Assembly (NCBI GenBank): GCA_039707465.1
Contig: CM077647.1
Coordinates: 117,492,610 to 117,556,609 of the forward strand
Source: Rhabdophis nuchalis
Taxonomy: Eukaryota > Chordata > Lepidosauria > Squamata > Natricidae
DNA: 64,000 bases
Direction: 5' to 3'
Shown here: in pieces, positions 36,291 through 48,500 of the stretch
How the letters are laid out: every line of letters starts with the position of its first letter
How positions within the stretch are numbered: the stretch's first letter is position 1
Position numbers and translations under genes: made by a program
The notes under the pieces: generated by a model
The model's database searches: none
Told to the model about the DNA's origin: nothing
The model's input: only the letters and a program-made list of their open reading frames with translations

Positions 36291-39200
36291 ACTACCAGTA
36301 ATCTACAGTTCAAATTTTTTTAAACATTTATGATTTAGTTAATAATATTACTTTGAAGTCTATAGGAACATAATATTGTAGTCAAGTATTTTCCTTGTCT
36401 CTGCAAATATGGCTATTGCAACAAATATTTCAAAGTTATTTTAACTGACAATTTGGTCATTTTTGTTTTTTACATGAAATTTAAAGATTTAGGATTTTTA
36501 AACACATCTTCTGGTAAATATCTATTATAATCCCATTTGAATAGTATGCCACACATTTAACACTTTTTCAACAGAATGAAATTAAGAAGTAGAATCAAAT
36601 AATCTTCACAATGGAGTCACAAAGATTCTATATATTTGAACAGATGTTAACATTTTGTAATACAAAAATATTAAGAATCTAAAAGAGAAATTGATTCTTT
36701 CCGTTAATGCTCTACTGTAGCATACTATACTATACTACTGTAAAAAATTTGCAATGTTTAAAAAATATAACACGAAACAGTAAAAGTGATATAACATTTT
36801 GCAAGTGATTTACTGTAGTTCATGAAAGTTCAAACAAGCTTTGCTATAAAACTTCTGAAAGTTGTCAAGATTTGCATAAAGCTTAGCAGTTTGTGCTAAA
36901 CAGATATTTAAAATTATTTTTGTAATTCAGGATATTTCAATTTGAGGAAGCTTTAAAATGACAGAAATGCTTACAAAATTATTTTAAACTTACTGCAGTA
37001 TTGTAGAATTTTAGACTGAAATGCATATCCAGGTTAAAAATATGAATCATTACATATGCAGAACTGCAAAGCTCTCAGAAGATATATTGTGCATGTTGAT
37101 TTGTGATGGGTCATATTGTTATTTGTTTTGACCACTATATATCATATACCAAAGGATATAGAGACTGCCTTGAGTATTTTTGACTTACATTTTCCCAAGA
37201 GGCAGAGAAGTATTTCATTACAATTGTTTGGATACCTCTTGAACAATATCTACAACTTATTATTTCCATTATCTTTAAATATTTGGATATTTCAATAATT
37301 CCGAACAATGCAACTGAAAATGGACATTGGGAACAAAATCCAGAACCTCGTAAGTCAACCCTTCCCCTATTCCCAAATAACCTAACAGCAACAAATAATA
37401 CCAGTAACAGAAAACACTTGATTTCATCACTGGAAATAAAAAAACAATTTCTCATTCTGATTAAATATTCCGAGTACACTACAATGTTGACTAAGTTCCT
37501 ATGTAATAGTCAATTATTTATATTTGTTTGAATGTATTAGTTACTCAAGTCCAATGGAGTCTGTTTTGCAAGAACAATGATTCCCAATAGATTTCAGATG
37601 TGATTGTTTTTCAAACTCATGAATCAATATAGTCAATAGCCTGCTCCACTCATCCATATTTCTCACTCACTTTCAAAACTAAGTTTTACTTGCAATGAAT
37701 TTATAGATTATATACTAATGTTTAAATCTGTAGTCTAAATTTACTGTTTTTAAGAATCTTGGTAAGAAAGACTAGGAATATTTTATTCTCGGTTTTTTAA
37801 TTATAAAAACTGGTTAATTGCCATGTAAGTTAATTGCTATATAAGGAAAATCCTAGTTTTTGAAGATTTTTTTTTAGAAATGCAAAATGAAACTGTCTAA
37901 AGTAACTATTTAAAAATGGCTCTGAAAATGGAAGTGCACATGGGAATTTGCATGTTTTTCTATTCTCTATTAGATTTAGCTGCAACAAGAAAGTAAATGG
38001 AAGAAGGCTGTATCTTAGCCCCATTTCCAGAACTGTGCTCAGGATTGCAGCTGCAATAATGACCAAACAAAAAGAAAGGAGCTACATATACAAACACCGT
38101 AAGACATGGATGCATATATTTGAAATTGAATTTATCTAAATATATTTCAAGGCTTCTAATAGACAATAACATTGAATCCTTCTTTACCTATTATTAAGGA
38201 ACATTCCTGGATTACTAGATGTATCACACTCAAAATGAGATAGGGATTGTAAGAGATATATAAAGGGCAGATTTAGAGTAATCAATTATGAACAAGGCCA
38301 GATTAGATTAGATTAATTTGCTTTAAATTCTTAAATGGAAGTCATTTTAACGTGATGGCACACTTTCTAGCTCTCAAAGACCATCAGCTTACAGAAGTGA
38401 AAATTACTGTACTATGATCTTTATGAAGTAACTAAATGCTGCACCCAACTGTTGCTATGTAAGCAGAACCAGCATATCAAATAATACTTGCAGAAAAAAT
38501 CCCCAAGAAAGAAACTTTGTAAACAGAGATTTGTCTCAATAGTAGTAAAAGCCACTAAAATTTTCTGAAATTCCCTGCAGGTGATAACACTGATTTCCTT
38601 AAAAAAAAAAAAAAAGGAAAATCAGAAACTCTTGTCCCATATAAGAATCCCAGAACCCTGTGGAAATAATTGCCTATAACCACGCCAGTTTGAATGTGGA
38701 AGGGGTCCATCTGAGAGAAATCATTTTCACTGGAAAATCTCACATTGTAATATCTGCACAGTACATAAGGATGTTATTGCTTGATTCTATCAGTCTTAAA
38801 ACAGTACACTTATTCAATTGAACACTGTATCAGTTCAATTAGCTCATCAAAATCCGGAAAAGATTTAGCAAACAGCTACCCATTAGTTTGCAAACATTAA
38901 TGCTGTGTCACACATTGCCAGAACTGTTCCTTCTAAATTCAGACTATAGCCAAAAGAATCTCAAACCATATCCCAATGAAGACCAGAAGCCTATATCACT
39001 CCTATATCCATTAATAGCAAAGATCATTGATGATTTACCTGTGAAATGTCTTGCTGCAGAAAATCTATCTGTCTGTTTGTCTGTCCATCCGTCTGTCCGC
39101 CTACCCACCCACCTATCTTGGCTTAATTGTGTGCTTCTCTCTCCTAAAGAATATAGTAGCCAGAAAGGGACTCTGGTGATTGTTGTTTGAACTTCATATC

Positions 39201-40034
39201 CAGGAAAACTTTATTGGTAAATTAAACTATAACTTAGTTTATACGTATTGCAAGTACCAGGCAAAATTATGATCCTTTCATATTGCTATATCTTGTTATC
39301 TTTGCTCTCTACAATACTGGTCCTACAGTAGATGCAGTAGAAAGACAATCCTTGTCTCAGAACTACACTGATACAAAAAAAGTATGCAATATAGCGTATT
39401 GCCATGAACATGTATTTGAATGTTATTATGTAGCATTATTCCACAGAATACTACATGAAACTCTTATTCCACAGAATTTCTCTCTTTGCAATGCATGGCA
39501 ATGGAGATTAAATATTGGAGAACTTTGCTATATCATAGAAACACTACGATAAAAGATAAGTTCATCTTCTTACACGTATTATAGGTCAGGCTACTAAGGA
39601 TGATTCTCCTTCTTCCATATATACCTTACATAATTTCAAATTTTAAAGAGATGAAGTTGAGGAGCAAAAGTACACCTCATAAAATGCTTTCATTTGCAAA
39701 TATGCATCTAGGTCTATAAAGAGAAATGAGAAATGTTTATTAATGTTCATCTCTTTTCAGTTACAGTGGTTGTGTGGCAAACATGTGTTAATTTACCTTT
39801 TTTCTTCTTCTTTCCTTTTGCCATGGCTGCTGGAAAACCAAGCATGCAAAATAGGTTTGTCCAATTCTGTTACTTGCCTGCTAAGGGTTTGTAGTACTGT
39901 AGTTGTGTCTATTTCCATCTCAGTGTAATAAAAACAAGAAGGACCATTAGGAGAGTTTTAAAGAGCATTGTGGTTTCTATTATAATCACTCTTAATAAAA
40001 TTTCATTCAAATTCAACCCTTTCTGAATCTTCAT
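36291..40034. other. G3BP2 intron 1, long unique AT-rich stretch
   Basis: About 3.7 kb without recognised exon or repeat. Only a poly-A tract near 38601 and a (CTGT)-rich scrap near 39070 stand out. Confidence 0.5.
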
Positions 40035-40039
40035 AATTT

Positions 40040-40125
40040 GTCAATACAATAGCAGAGTTGGAAGGGACCTTGTAGGTCTTCTAGTCCAACCCCCTGCGTG
40101 GGCATCTTATTAGGATTAGTTCTAT
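40040..40125 (-). mobile_element. CR1 3' end fragment
   Basis: GAGTTGGAAGGGACCTTGTA and GGTCTTCTAGTCCAACCCCC are the reverse complement of the standard CR1 3' terminus. Confidence 0.75.
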
Positions 40126-40584
40126 TGCTCACTAAATTACTATATTTATAGAGGAAGGAAAAAGTATTCAAGCAATGTGTGTTTCAGCATATATGGTAAC
40201 ACACTTGGGAAGCAACTCCTAGCTGTGTAACCAGGAATATAGGTGCACAATATCTGTTCCGCCGGTGAAATGAGTTTGCGTAGTATAGTGGTCAGCAGCT
40301 ACCCACCAATAATAAATCCACAGTATTACCCAATACTGATTTACCTTATATGTCTGTTCTCCTTGATTGGAAGACTTGCAGTATAAAATTTAATAAAGAG
40401 TCTTCAAACTATCTGCATATGCATGTATGTATTCTTTAGGCAACATACTCTGATGGCTTTCAAAGGCCAGCTCCAGATATGCTAGAAGCTGTCTAAGGAA
40501 GCTTTGAATTTGTTTTCTCTTTTGTGGTCTTCCCCCCCCCCCCCAGGAAAGAGTAAGATAAACCTTTTCCTAAATTCCTTTGAC

Positions 40585-40614
40585 CAATAGCACGCAATAG
40601 CCTGCGTGCTATTG
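40585..40614. repeat. Perfect 12-bp inverted repeat near the G3BP2 promoter
   Basis: CAATAGCACGCA, a 6-bp loop, then TGCGTGCTATTG. It lies 170 bp inside G3BP2 intron 1 and overlaps a CCAAT-like motif. Function unknown. Confidence 0.85.
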
Positions 40615-40783
40615 ACAGCAGCTGCCCCCATCCCCCCAACATCCCTGTTTTTCCTTAATGAAAAGCGCCCCAGCAAGAGAACCTGCTCTGATTTGTAGAG
40701 ACAACATCCCGATACTCTGAAAGGAAAAGAAGTCACCTCCTCCCGGGAAGGGCCTTCTCATCCTATCTTACTCCGTTACCCAC

Positions 40784-41000
40784 CTACAACACTCTCTTCG
40801 GGCTCAGGGTCCGGTTCGCTCCCAGGCAAAGGCACAGGGAGGAGCGACTGATGCCGCGCGTCCCTCCTTCACGGTGATTCGGGGCGGAACCGGATGTCTG
40901 TAGCGCGCCCTCGGCGGGGAGGGACGAGCGCGCGGCGCGCGCAGCCTTCACAAGTGGCCAGATGTGGGCGGGGTCGCGGTTGCCACCAGGGGCCGCTGGA
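40784..41000 (-). other. G3BP2: Probable G3BP2 non-coding first exon
   Basis: A GC- and CpG-rich block on the minus strand ends at a good donor, GTGGGTAAC, whose GT is at 40783-40782. The coding exon at 31523 has an acceptor and only a 21-nt leader, so an upstream 5'-UTR exon is required. This is the only CpG-rich sequence upstream on that strand. The 5' limit is a guess. Known vertebrate G3BP2 genes also start with a non-coding exon. Confidence 0.55.
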
Positions 41001-41290
41001 GCGACAGCAAAAAAGATACTCTGGAGTATTTTTAAGTTAACGGGATAATAGCAGGTTTTAAGTTTGACCGGAAGTTCTGATTCTCTCCCGCGCTGCATGT
41101 GTTATCTATATATGAATTCCTTCCTCCACTGTTTTCCAGAGGCAATAATTTCTCTCTCTCAGCAGCAGGCAATCAGGAGCCTGCGAGCTATTGGCGTCCT
41201 TTCAGAACGGTTTCTGTGATTCCATTCTTCCAAGAGACATTAAAAAAAAACCCTGCACAAACCTCACTTCCGGTTCCGATCAGGATTTTT
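40850..41290. promoter_or_regulatory. Candidate G3BP2 promoter / CpG island
   Basis: CpG-dense sequence with a GC box (GGGCGGGG near 40970) and ETS-type motifs: CCGGATGT near 40890, CCGGAAGT near 41070 and ACTTCCGG near 41270. It lies at the 5' end of G3BP2 and has no TATA box, typical of housekeeping promoters. Assignment is by position and composition. Confidence 0.55.
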
Positions 41291-43918
41291 TTTCACATCT
41301 GGGCAGGCAAAACGGAATTATTCTTGAAACCATAATTCTAATCCATTTAAAGACCTCTATCTTTGTAGTGGTCTGAAATGACCGTATCCTGAAATCCTGT
41401 AGCCTTACCCGTTCTGTTTATTATCCAAATGCCTGAGAAACCCCCCCCCCCTCCAAATTGAATATTTTATAAATACAAAAACAGAGGTTACAGAATTTTA
41501 GAAGTGAAACTCATACAATATTGCAATTTTATAAATCCAATTATGCTCAGGGTCATTTCAGAATAAACCACAGCAGTCCAGAAATAATTTATTTTAAAAG
41601 AAATTGCTATTACCTGCTATTTTTGTAGCCACCTACTTCAAAAGATTCTTCCACTGTGAGCATAATTATTTTTAAAAGTACAATATTCCCTAAAATAGAT
41701 CAGATTATGAGTGACTTTAACTTTATGACATGGCTGAGTTTACAAATGTAGCAGAGCAGTTGTGAGGGAAAAACAGGATGGAGTGATTCACCCACCTAGA
41801 AGGGAAGTATTTGATTCAGGGGACTACTATAGAAGTCTGTTCATTGAATTGGACCCATCAAGGAGATAGAAAGCCACCTAAATTCTACTAGGCAAAGAAA
41901 GACTAACCATACTCTGTTTATTGCCCTTAGTTTAGTTCACTAAAGCTGAAGTGAAACAAGAAGTGTTAAGGACTCCCAACAAGCATTGGAGTGATGGAGA
42001 TACAACAGGGTGAGGGAGAAACTTGCTGTTTGAGGTATAATTTTGTGAAGCATCTTTAGGGGGGGGGGTTGATTATTAGGAATATTTCTACTCTCCAACC
42101 CAAATCCTTCAACATTCACCTTCATAAAAAATAAGTAAAAGCAACAGGGAAAATGAGATTTGTCTCCCTTTCACTTCTTTTTCTCTTGATATGTCTCTTT
42201 CTTGCTTACTGCCATCCATTAGATTTTTGCAGCTCTCCCACAATTTTACTGAACATCAATTCAAAGGCTCATCTTCATATCCAACTGTTATTGACTCTCT
42301 TAATTTCTCTGATTGTGAGGCTAAAAAGGAGAACCAGGTGGACTCTCCGCCTGCAGTTCAGAAGGCAATGGGCTGCCAGCTGTCTCTGAGTACAGACAAT
42401 TACTAATCGCTAATAGTTCAGAATATGGCTTTGGGAGAGTGCCAAGTCCAAAATCATATTTTATCTAAAGAAAGCTGAGCACTGGAGATGGCATAACACC
42501 TTAAGAGGAAGTGGTGTTATATGGCTTTATCAATTTATATCCAAACTATTCGAGACTTGCTTCCTTGCTGCCTGCTCCCTGACTGTTCATTTAAGCTTCC
42601 CCTGCTTTTTACCATTGGACTTAGTTGACTTTTGTGGAACTATTTGGTACTCAATCTATAAACTGTTTTAAATTTTCTATCACCATTTCTGTTTCCAAAC
42701 TCTTCTGGCTAGCAGATTGTGGAAATGGTATAATTATGAACAAAATAACTCAATTTTTCTCTTTACCTCTAAATAACTAGACCTTTCTGTATATCAACAT
42801 TTTCACACTAATAAGCACACTAATAAAGTTTCTCAAGTTTAAGTGCCATGCTTTTTGTGTGCACTAGTCCAAGACATGGACAAGACAATCCACTAATTGT
42901 GGCAAAAAAGTGTCCCATTTGCCACTGTTAGAGGAAGATTCAGCCTTTTCTCACTGGCAGTCACCAATTACAGAGGTCACCTAAAATTGTATTTATCTAT
43001 AAGTTCCAGTTTTAAAATATTTTTTTGTTTTCTACACTGTAAATACAACTATTCTATTCAATTGTACTTGCTTTAAAATAACATTTTCTCCCTTTCCCTA
43101 CCACTTGTTTGCAACTCCTCTTTGCTTGTATCATTTATAACTTCATACACCATCTTTTGTTCCTTAAAATCCACACCTTTAGCCAATCATTTAGTTTTCT
43201 CCTTTCTCTGAACCCATGATTTTATTGCTTTACCAGACACATTTCCTAATTAACTTATTTCTATTTCATTCTAATGTAGTATTTCTGATATATTCAACTT
43301 TCAATTACAAATAAAAATATACCATTATATGGAAGATTCTTATGTACGCCCATTTCTCTTTGTTTCAACATTCATTCCTAGCAACAAACTACATAGTACC
43401 CACTTTGTTCTACCAAATTAACTTATCTAGATATTTCTTTATAGATGATAAACAGTTCACTTACTTTGCGCTTTTCCATTCTGTCTGCAAGAGAAGAGCT
43501 GCCTAGAAAACGACCAGCACCTGTGCTGCTGCTGTCCTTTTTAAACCCTTTCCCTAGCTAGCACTGCAACTTTATCTATAAAAGCGGTGCTGAGAAACAG
43601 CTGGTGTGATATGTTGGGGAGGAGTATAGAAGCCTGAAAGTGATAATTTTCACTAACAGTATTCGGAAAAGAGTAGTGGGACAGTAGTAGTAAAACTCAC
43701 AAGGTATAGTTATAGCAATAAGAAAAATTGTGTAGTGACTAATAGCTTGTGAATATTTTGTGTGTTGACTCTTGTGTTGAGCCCACCAAATTGGGTATAA
43801 TTAAAAAAAACTTTGCTTTACCTGGTACATTTCCTATTTCCACTTCATTTTAGTTTAATGTTTCTGCTGTTTTATTCAACTTTTAATTACAAATAACAAT
43901 AAACAGAAGTACTTATAC
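41290..43918. other. Intergenic sequence between G3BP2 and USO1
   Basis: No gene recognised. Poly-C tract near 41441 and poly-G near 42060. Short ORFs look random. Confidence 0.5.
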
Positions 43919-44215
43919 ACATTTTCCAGTATTTGAGGGGCTTTCACAGAGAAGAGGGAACTGATGTATTCTCCAAAGCACAAGGGGTAGGATAAGAAGT
44001 AATGGGTGGAAGCTTCTTAAAGAGAGATCCAACCTAGGAGACATTTTCTGGCAGAAGAATTTATCTATGGAATAGTTGCCTGCCAGAGTTGTGGTTGCTC
44101 CATCACTGGAGGTTTTCAAATATAGACTGGATAACTATGTGATAGGGATGTTATGAGGTCTGCCTTGATCAGGGGATTGGGTCTCTCCTCCAGCCCTATA
44201 ATTGTGTTCTCTTTT
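43919..44215 (+). mobile_element. CR1 LINE 3' end fragment
   Basis: Contains TTTCCAGTATTTGAGGGGCT, CTTCTTAAAGAGAGATCCAA, CAGAGTTGTGGTTGCTCCAT and CACTGGAGGTTTTCAAATA, the conserved CR1 3' coding end and UTR. Degenerate. Confidence 0.75.
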
Positions 44216-45125
44216 GCCTTATTTCAATGTTCATTCCCTGTAACAACCTACATATTATCCACTCTCTTTTATCAGATTAACATATCTAGGTATTTCTTTA
44301 GTAAACATTTTATTGATGAATACAAGTTAATTTACTTGATAATTTTTCATTATTTCTGTGTAAATTGAAACTGTTCATGTTTCATAATTGTCAAATACAA
44401 TTATCTTGATTTTTAATACATGAATTTTTGGATCCAGATTCTTGTTCCCTCATGCAACCTACCTAAAATTAACTACCAATATAATCAACACTATGACATC
44501 ATTGATCTGCATATTCATGCTGGGCAAATTAATCTTTATATTTTAGTGTTGTTTCAGTTCTCCTATTGCTTCTTCATCATTCTTCAATTGTTTCACAGAA
44601 TTTATAGGGTTTTTTTTTGTCTTTTTTCTTGGACATTAATATTTATAGTATTTCATCTCTTCCTATGGAAGACATTTTCCTTGGCTGCCAAAACTAATGG
44701 AGAATTCAAGATATCGTGATGAGTTCAGAGACCGAACTTCAGAATTGTTTTTAACTTGTAAAACCATTTGTCTCCCGTTTTGCCCATTGTGTGTCACCTC
44801 AATGTTTTAGGGCAACAATTTAAGAAGTCTTAATAACATTGAGACATGATACGGGGCTAGTTTGAATTTCTGTTTGCCAGCTCGTAATTAAAAATATTCC
44901 TTGAATTACAGAAAAATTCAATCTTCATTGACCTTGCTCTAATGGTTTCCTTAGCCAAATATGGAATTCAGAATTTAGTCGCAAAACCGCCTTGCTTTCC
45001 ATTGATTTGATTGCATTTTAAATATTGAATATCTAAAATGATGAAAAACAACGTAAAAGCCGAGTGTTCTGATTTTTAGAGGGTTGCGCGTTCGAAATTT
45101 GACTAAAATCCAGACGCTTTACATC
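44216..45125. other. Intergenic sequence
   Basis: AT-rich, nothing recognised before the MITE. Confidence 0.5.
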
Positions 45126-45133
45126 GCATACAA

Positions 45134-45268
45134 CAGGGGTCTGCAAAGTCGGCTCTTTTAAGACTGGTGGACTTCAACTCCCAGAGTTCCCCAGCCAGCA
45201 TAGCTGGCTGGGGAACTCTGGGAGTTGAAGTCCACCAGTCTTAAAAGAGCCGACTTTGCAGACCCCTG
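45134..45268. mobile_element. 135-bp palindromic hAT-type MITE, copy 2, upstream of USO1
   Basis: Two perfectly complementary 66-bp arms around ATA, starting CAGGGGTCTGCAAAGTCGGC. An exact 8-bp duplication GCATACAA is at 45126-45133 and 45269-45276. It ends 207 bp before the USO1 start codon. Confidence 0.93.
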
Positions 45269-45299
45269 GCATACAACATTCCACTGGGAGAAGATTAGA

Positions 45300-45475
45300 A
45301 AGATCTACTGAAAACGGAAGTTTCGTCTATCAACTATAAGTTTCTATCTCTATGGTGACTACCGTGGTGCCACGTCTTGGCGCAAGCGCATTGGAGTTAA
45401 TGCTGACGGCTGTTGACGGGGACGTAGTGGGGTGTCGCGGCCTAAGGATCTCTGGGAGGCGACCACGGTGACAAG
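45300..45475 (+). promoter_or_regulatory. USO1 5' UTR and proximal promoter
   Basis: CpG-containing sequence immediately upstream of the USO1 start codon. It carries an ETS-like CGGAAGT near 45316 and an NRF1-like GCGCAAGCGCA near 45381. The transcription start cannot be placed. A palindromic MITE ends at 45268, so promoter elements further upstream are displaced by or provided by that insertion. Confidence 0.55.
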
Positions 45476-45541
45476 ATGAACTTCTTACGGGGCGTCATGG
45501 GCGGTCAGAGCCCTGGACCTCAGCCGTCCGGTGCTGATACG
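45476..45541 (+). CDS. USO1: USO1 coding exon 1
   Basis: 66 nt, 22 codons: MNFLRGVMGGQSPGPQPSGA then DT. The first 12 residues are the invariant p115 N-terminus, which fixes the start codon at 45476 (A at -3). The consensus donor GTAAGT begins at 45542. Confidence 0.95.
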
Positions 45542-48500
45542 GTAAGTTGGACAGTCTAGCGGAGAAAGTCCGGTTTAGGACTCTTTCTCTGCATGGTGAG
45601 TCGTAGGACCCTCTTCCCGGCTTCACAGACTCACGTTGTCCCCTTAGCACACTGCGTGGGGATTTCGCTGCTTTTGCAGAGCTTTGATAGAAGCTTTGAG
45701 GGTGGATATATCTTCGAAGTAACCCATTTGGATTGTACCCGTTTCTTTATAACAATATGTAAAAGAGGCTGTGTCCATGTAAGCAAAATATATCACAATG
45801 AAACATTGGGGTGATAAAGCCTGGTAAATACTGTATTTAGTACAATAAGTATATCTTTGAAAAACTATGAGCGGATGAGCTCAATTTCAGCCATTTCCAT
45901 CTATTTTCCTTAATTTGCCACCTTAGCTTCTGTAAGTAAAGATCAGTGCTGTGGTTGCCCCCTTATAAAATATAAATGCCCTATGGGTCTGCTACGTCCA
46001 TTTTTAAAAAAATCTAATGTCATTTCACCAATCATCCAAAGAAAAGAGGACTTCTATTGTTATTAGGTGTTCCTAAAAAATAATTTTATTTTCATTTGTA
46101 TCACCGTGTTGATAAATTATGAATGTAAAATCATTTATTTACCGAGCTTGTTAAAAACATATAATACAGTATACATTTTTGCGCAAAAGTTTTTGAATTT
46201 ATAGATATTGGCAATAACGCATAAGACCTGAAAAAAATCATTTGAAACGTATTCAAACATGTTATATCTTTTTGTCCAGCTAAATGGTAGCATCTAGCCA
46301 AACCTGGCTGACCTAAAAAGAAATCTCAGCAAAGTCAACCTTAGTTAGTTAATATATCCTGGAATAAGCTATGTAAACAAATCACATCTGTATTCTGCTA
46401 AAATAATACATATGTTATATGCTGTGGGAATTGAATTGACTTAGAGGAGAGCATTAACAAATTACTTACCATATTTTCCTCACAGTTGCTGTACCTTATT
46501 TGCATAGTGTCTTCAATAATATGTCATGTTTTGTGTTCAGAAAAAAAGTATGAGTATTGTGATTTGGTGTGATAGCAAGATGCTGTGTTCCGTTGGCACT
46601 TGGATTTGGATTATTTGCAAAAACCATTCAACAGTAATTTCTGGTTTTCCATTATTTTAACAGCAATAGCATTCACACCCTACCTTATGTTCCCTAATAC
46701 AACAAATTAAATAGAGATTTGGACAGATAATTGGTTATACTTTCAATAGGTAGCCTATTGTTCCAGGAAGTACCATTAAGTTTCAACCCAGATGTGTTTA
46801 TTGAATGGAACCCCTGGATTATAATCTTTAAAACATATTTAAAAGGGAGGGGTGGGGGAGTGGCGATTATAGTTAAGGAAGGTCTCGAGCCGAAGGAGGC
46901 CACAGTCCCTCAGACAACTGGGTGTGAATCTCTCTGCGTGAGATGGGGCCTAGGGAGGCAGTTGGGCGTGTTAGTTGTATACCTGGCTCCTCGCTATACA
47001 ACAACAGCCCTGCCCGAGCTCCTAGAGGTGATAGCCGAGGCGGCAGTTGAGACCCCCAGACTGATAGTCATGGGGGACTTTAACTTGCCGTCGGCGGGCG
47101 AAGCCTCTGGAGTAGCTTGGGAGTTCATGGCTTCCATGACGGCCATGGACCTGACCCAGGTAATTTTAGGCCCCACTCACGAGGGGGGAAACACGCTGGA
47201 TATGATCTTTGTCTCGGGACAGTGGAGTTGTGATCTGGGAATAGGGGATCTAGTCATCACTCCCTTGTCATGGACAGATCACGCTCTCCTTCGGCTAGAC
47301 TTTCCAATCGCTTCACCTCACCGCGGGGAGGCGGAACCGGATACTCCTAGATGGTTCCGCCCCAGGCTTCTAATGGACCCGGAGAGGTTCCAGAGGGAGC
47401 TTGGGCCAATTCCTGTGACCCTGCCTCGCGACTCGACTGAGGACCTAGTGGCCGCATGGTTAAGTGCGGCCACGGGGGCCTTGGACCGAGTCGCGCCCTT
47501 GCGGCCTCTCTTGCGGCGTCGAATCACCCAGGCTCCCTGGTTTACTGAGGAGCTTCGGGGGATGAAGCGCCACAAGAGACGCCTAGAGAACTGATGGAGA
47601 TGCTCTCGCTCCAAAGCCGACCGAACACTAGTGAGAACCCATATTAGGGCTTACTTGGCGATTAGGATGGCCAAACGGGAGTACTGTGCCACCCTTATTG
47701 CATCCGAAGATAACCGCCGTGCCGCCCTGTTTGGGGTGACCTGCTCCCTCCTTCATCAGAGGCCGCGAGAAGCCCCTCTACAAGGGCGAGCAGAGGAATT
47801 TGGGATTTATCTGCAGGAGAAAATCACTCGGATTCGGAATGAGCTACCCTCCATCGCCAGTGGTCCTGTGGGACTGTCCGAGACTAGTCTTGAGGTTCCT
47901 TCTTGGGAGGAGTTTGACTTTGTTACCACTGAGGATATGGACAGGTTGTCAAGGAAGCTTAGGGCGACCACATGTTTATTGGACCCGTGTCCCTCCTGGC
48001 TTGTACTGGCATCCTGGGAGATGACACGAGGCTGGCTCCAGGGCATTGTCAACGCATCTTTGAGTGAAGGGTCCGTACCTGCCGTCTTGAAAGAGACGGT
48101 AGTGAGGCCCCTCCTCAAGAAGCCGTCCCTGGACCCGGCATTACTAGAGAACTATCGTCCGGTCTCCAACCTTCACATTTTGGTGAAGGTTGTTGAGAGT
48201 GTGGTAGCCCAACAGTTTCCGCGACACCTGGAGGAAGTTGATTATCTAGACCCGCGCCAGTCCGGCTTCCGACCCGGTCACAGCACCGAGACGGCATTGG
48301 TCGCGTTGGTTGATGATCTTTGGAGGGCGCGGGATAGAGGGTATTCCTCTATCCTAGTCCTATTAGACCTCTCAGCGGCTTTTGATACCATCGACCATGG
48401 TATTCTATTGCGCCGACTGGGGGGGTTGGGGCTGGGAGGCACCGTTCTGCGGTGGTTCTCGTCCTACCTCTCTGGTCAGTCGCAATATGTGTTGACGGGA

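Noticed and set aside
37116..38172. Short ORFs in G3BP2 intron 1
   Set aside because: Random AT-rich frames with no family resemblance and no splice context.
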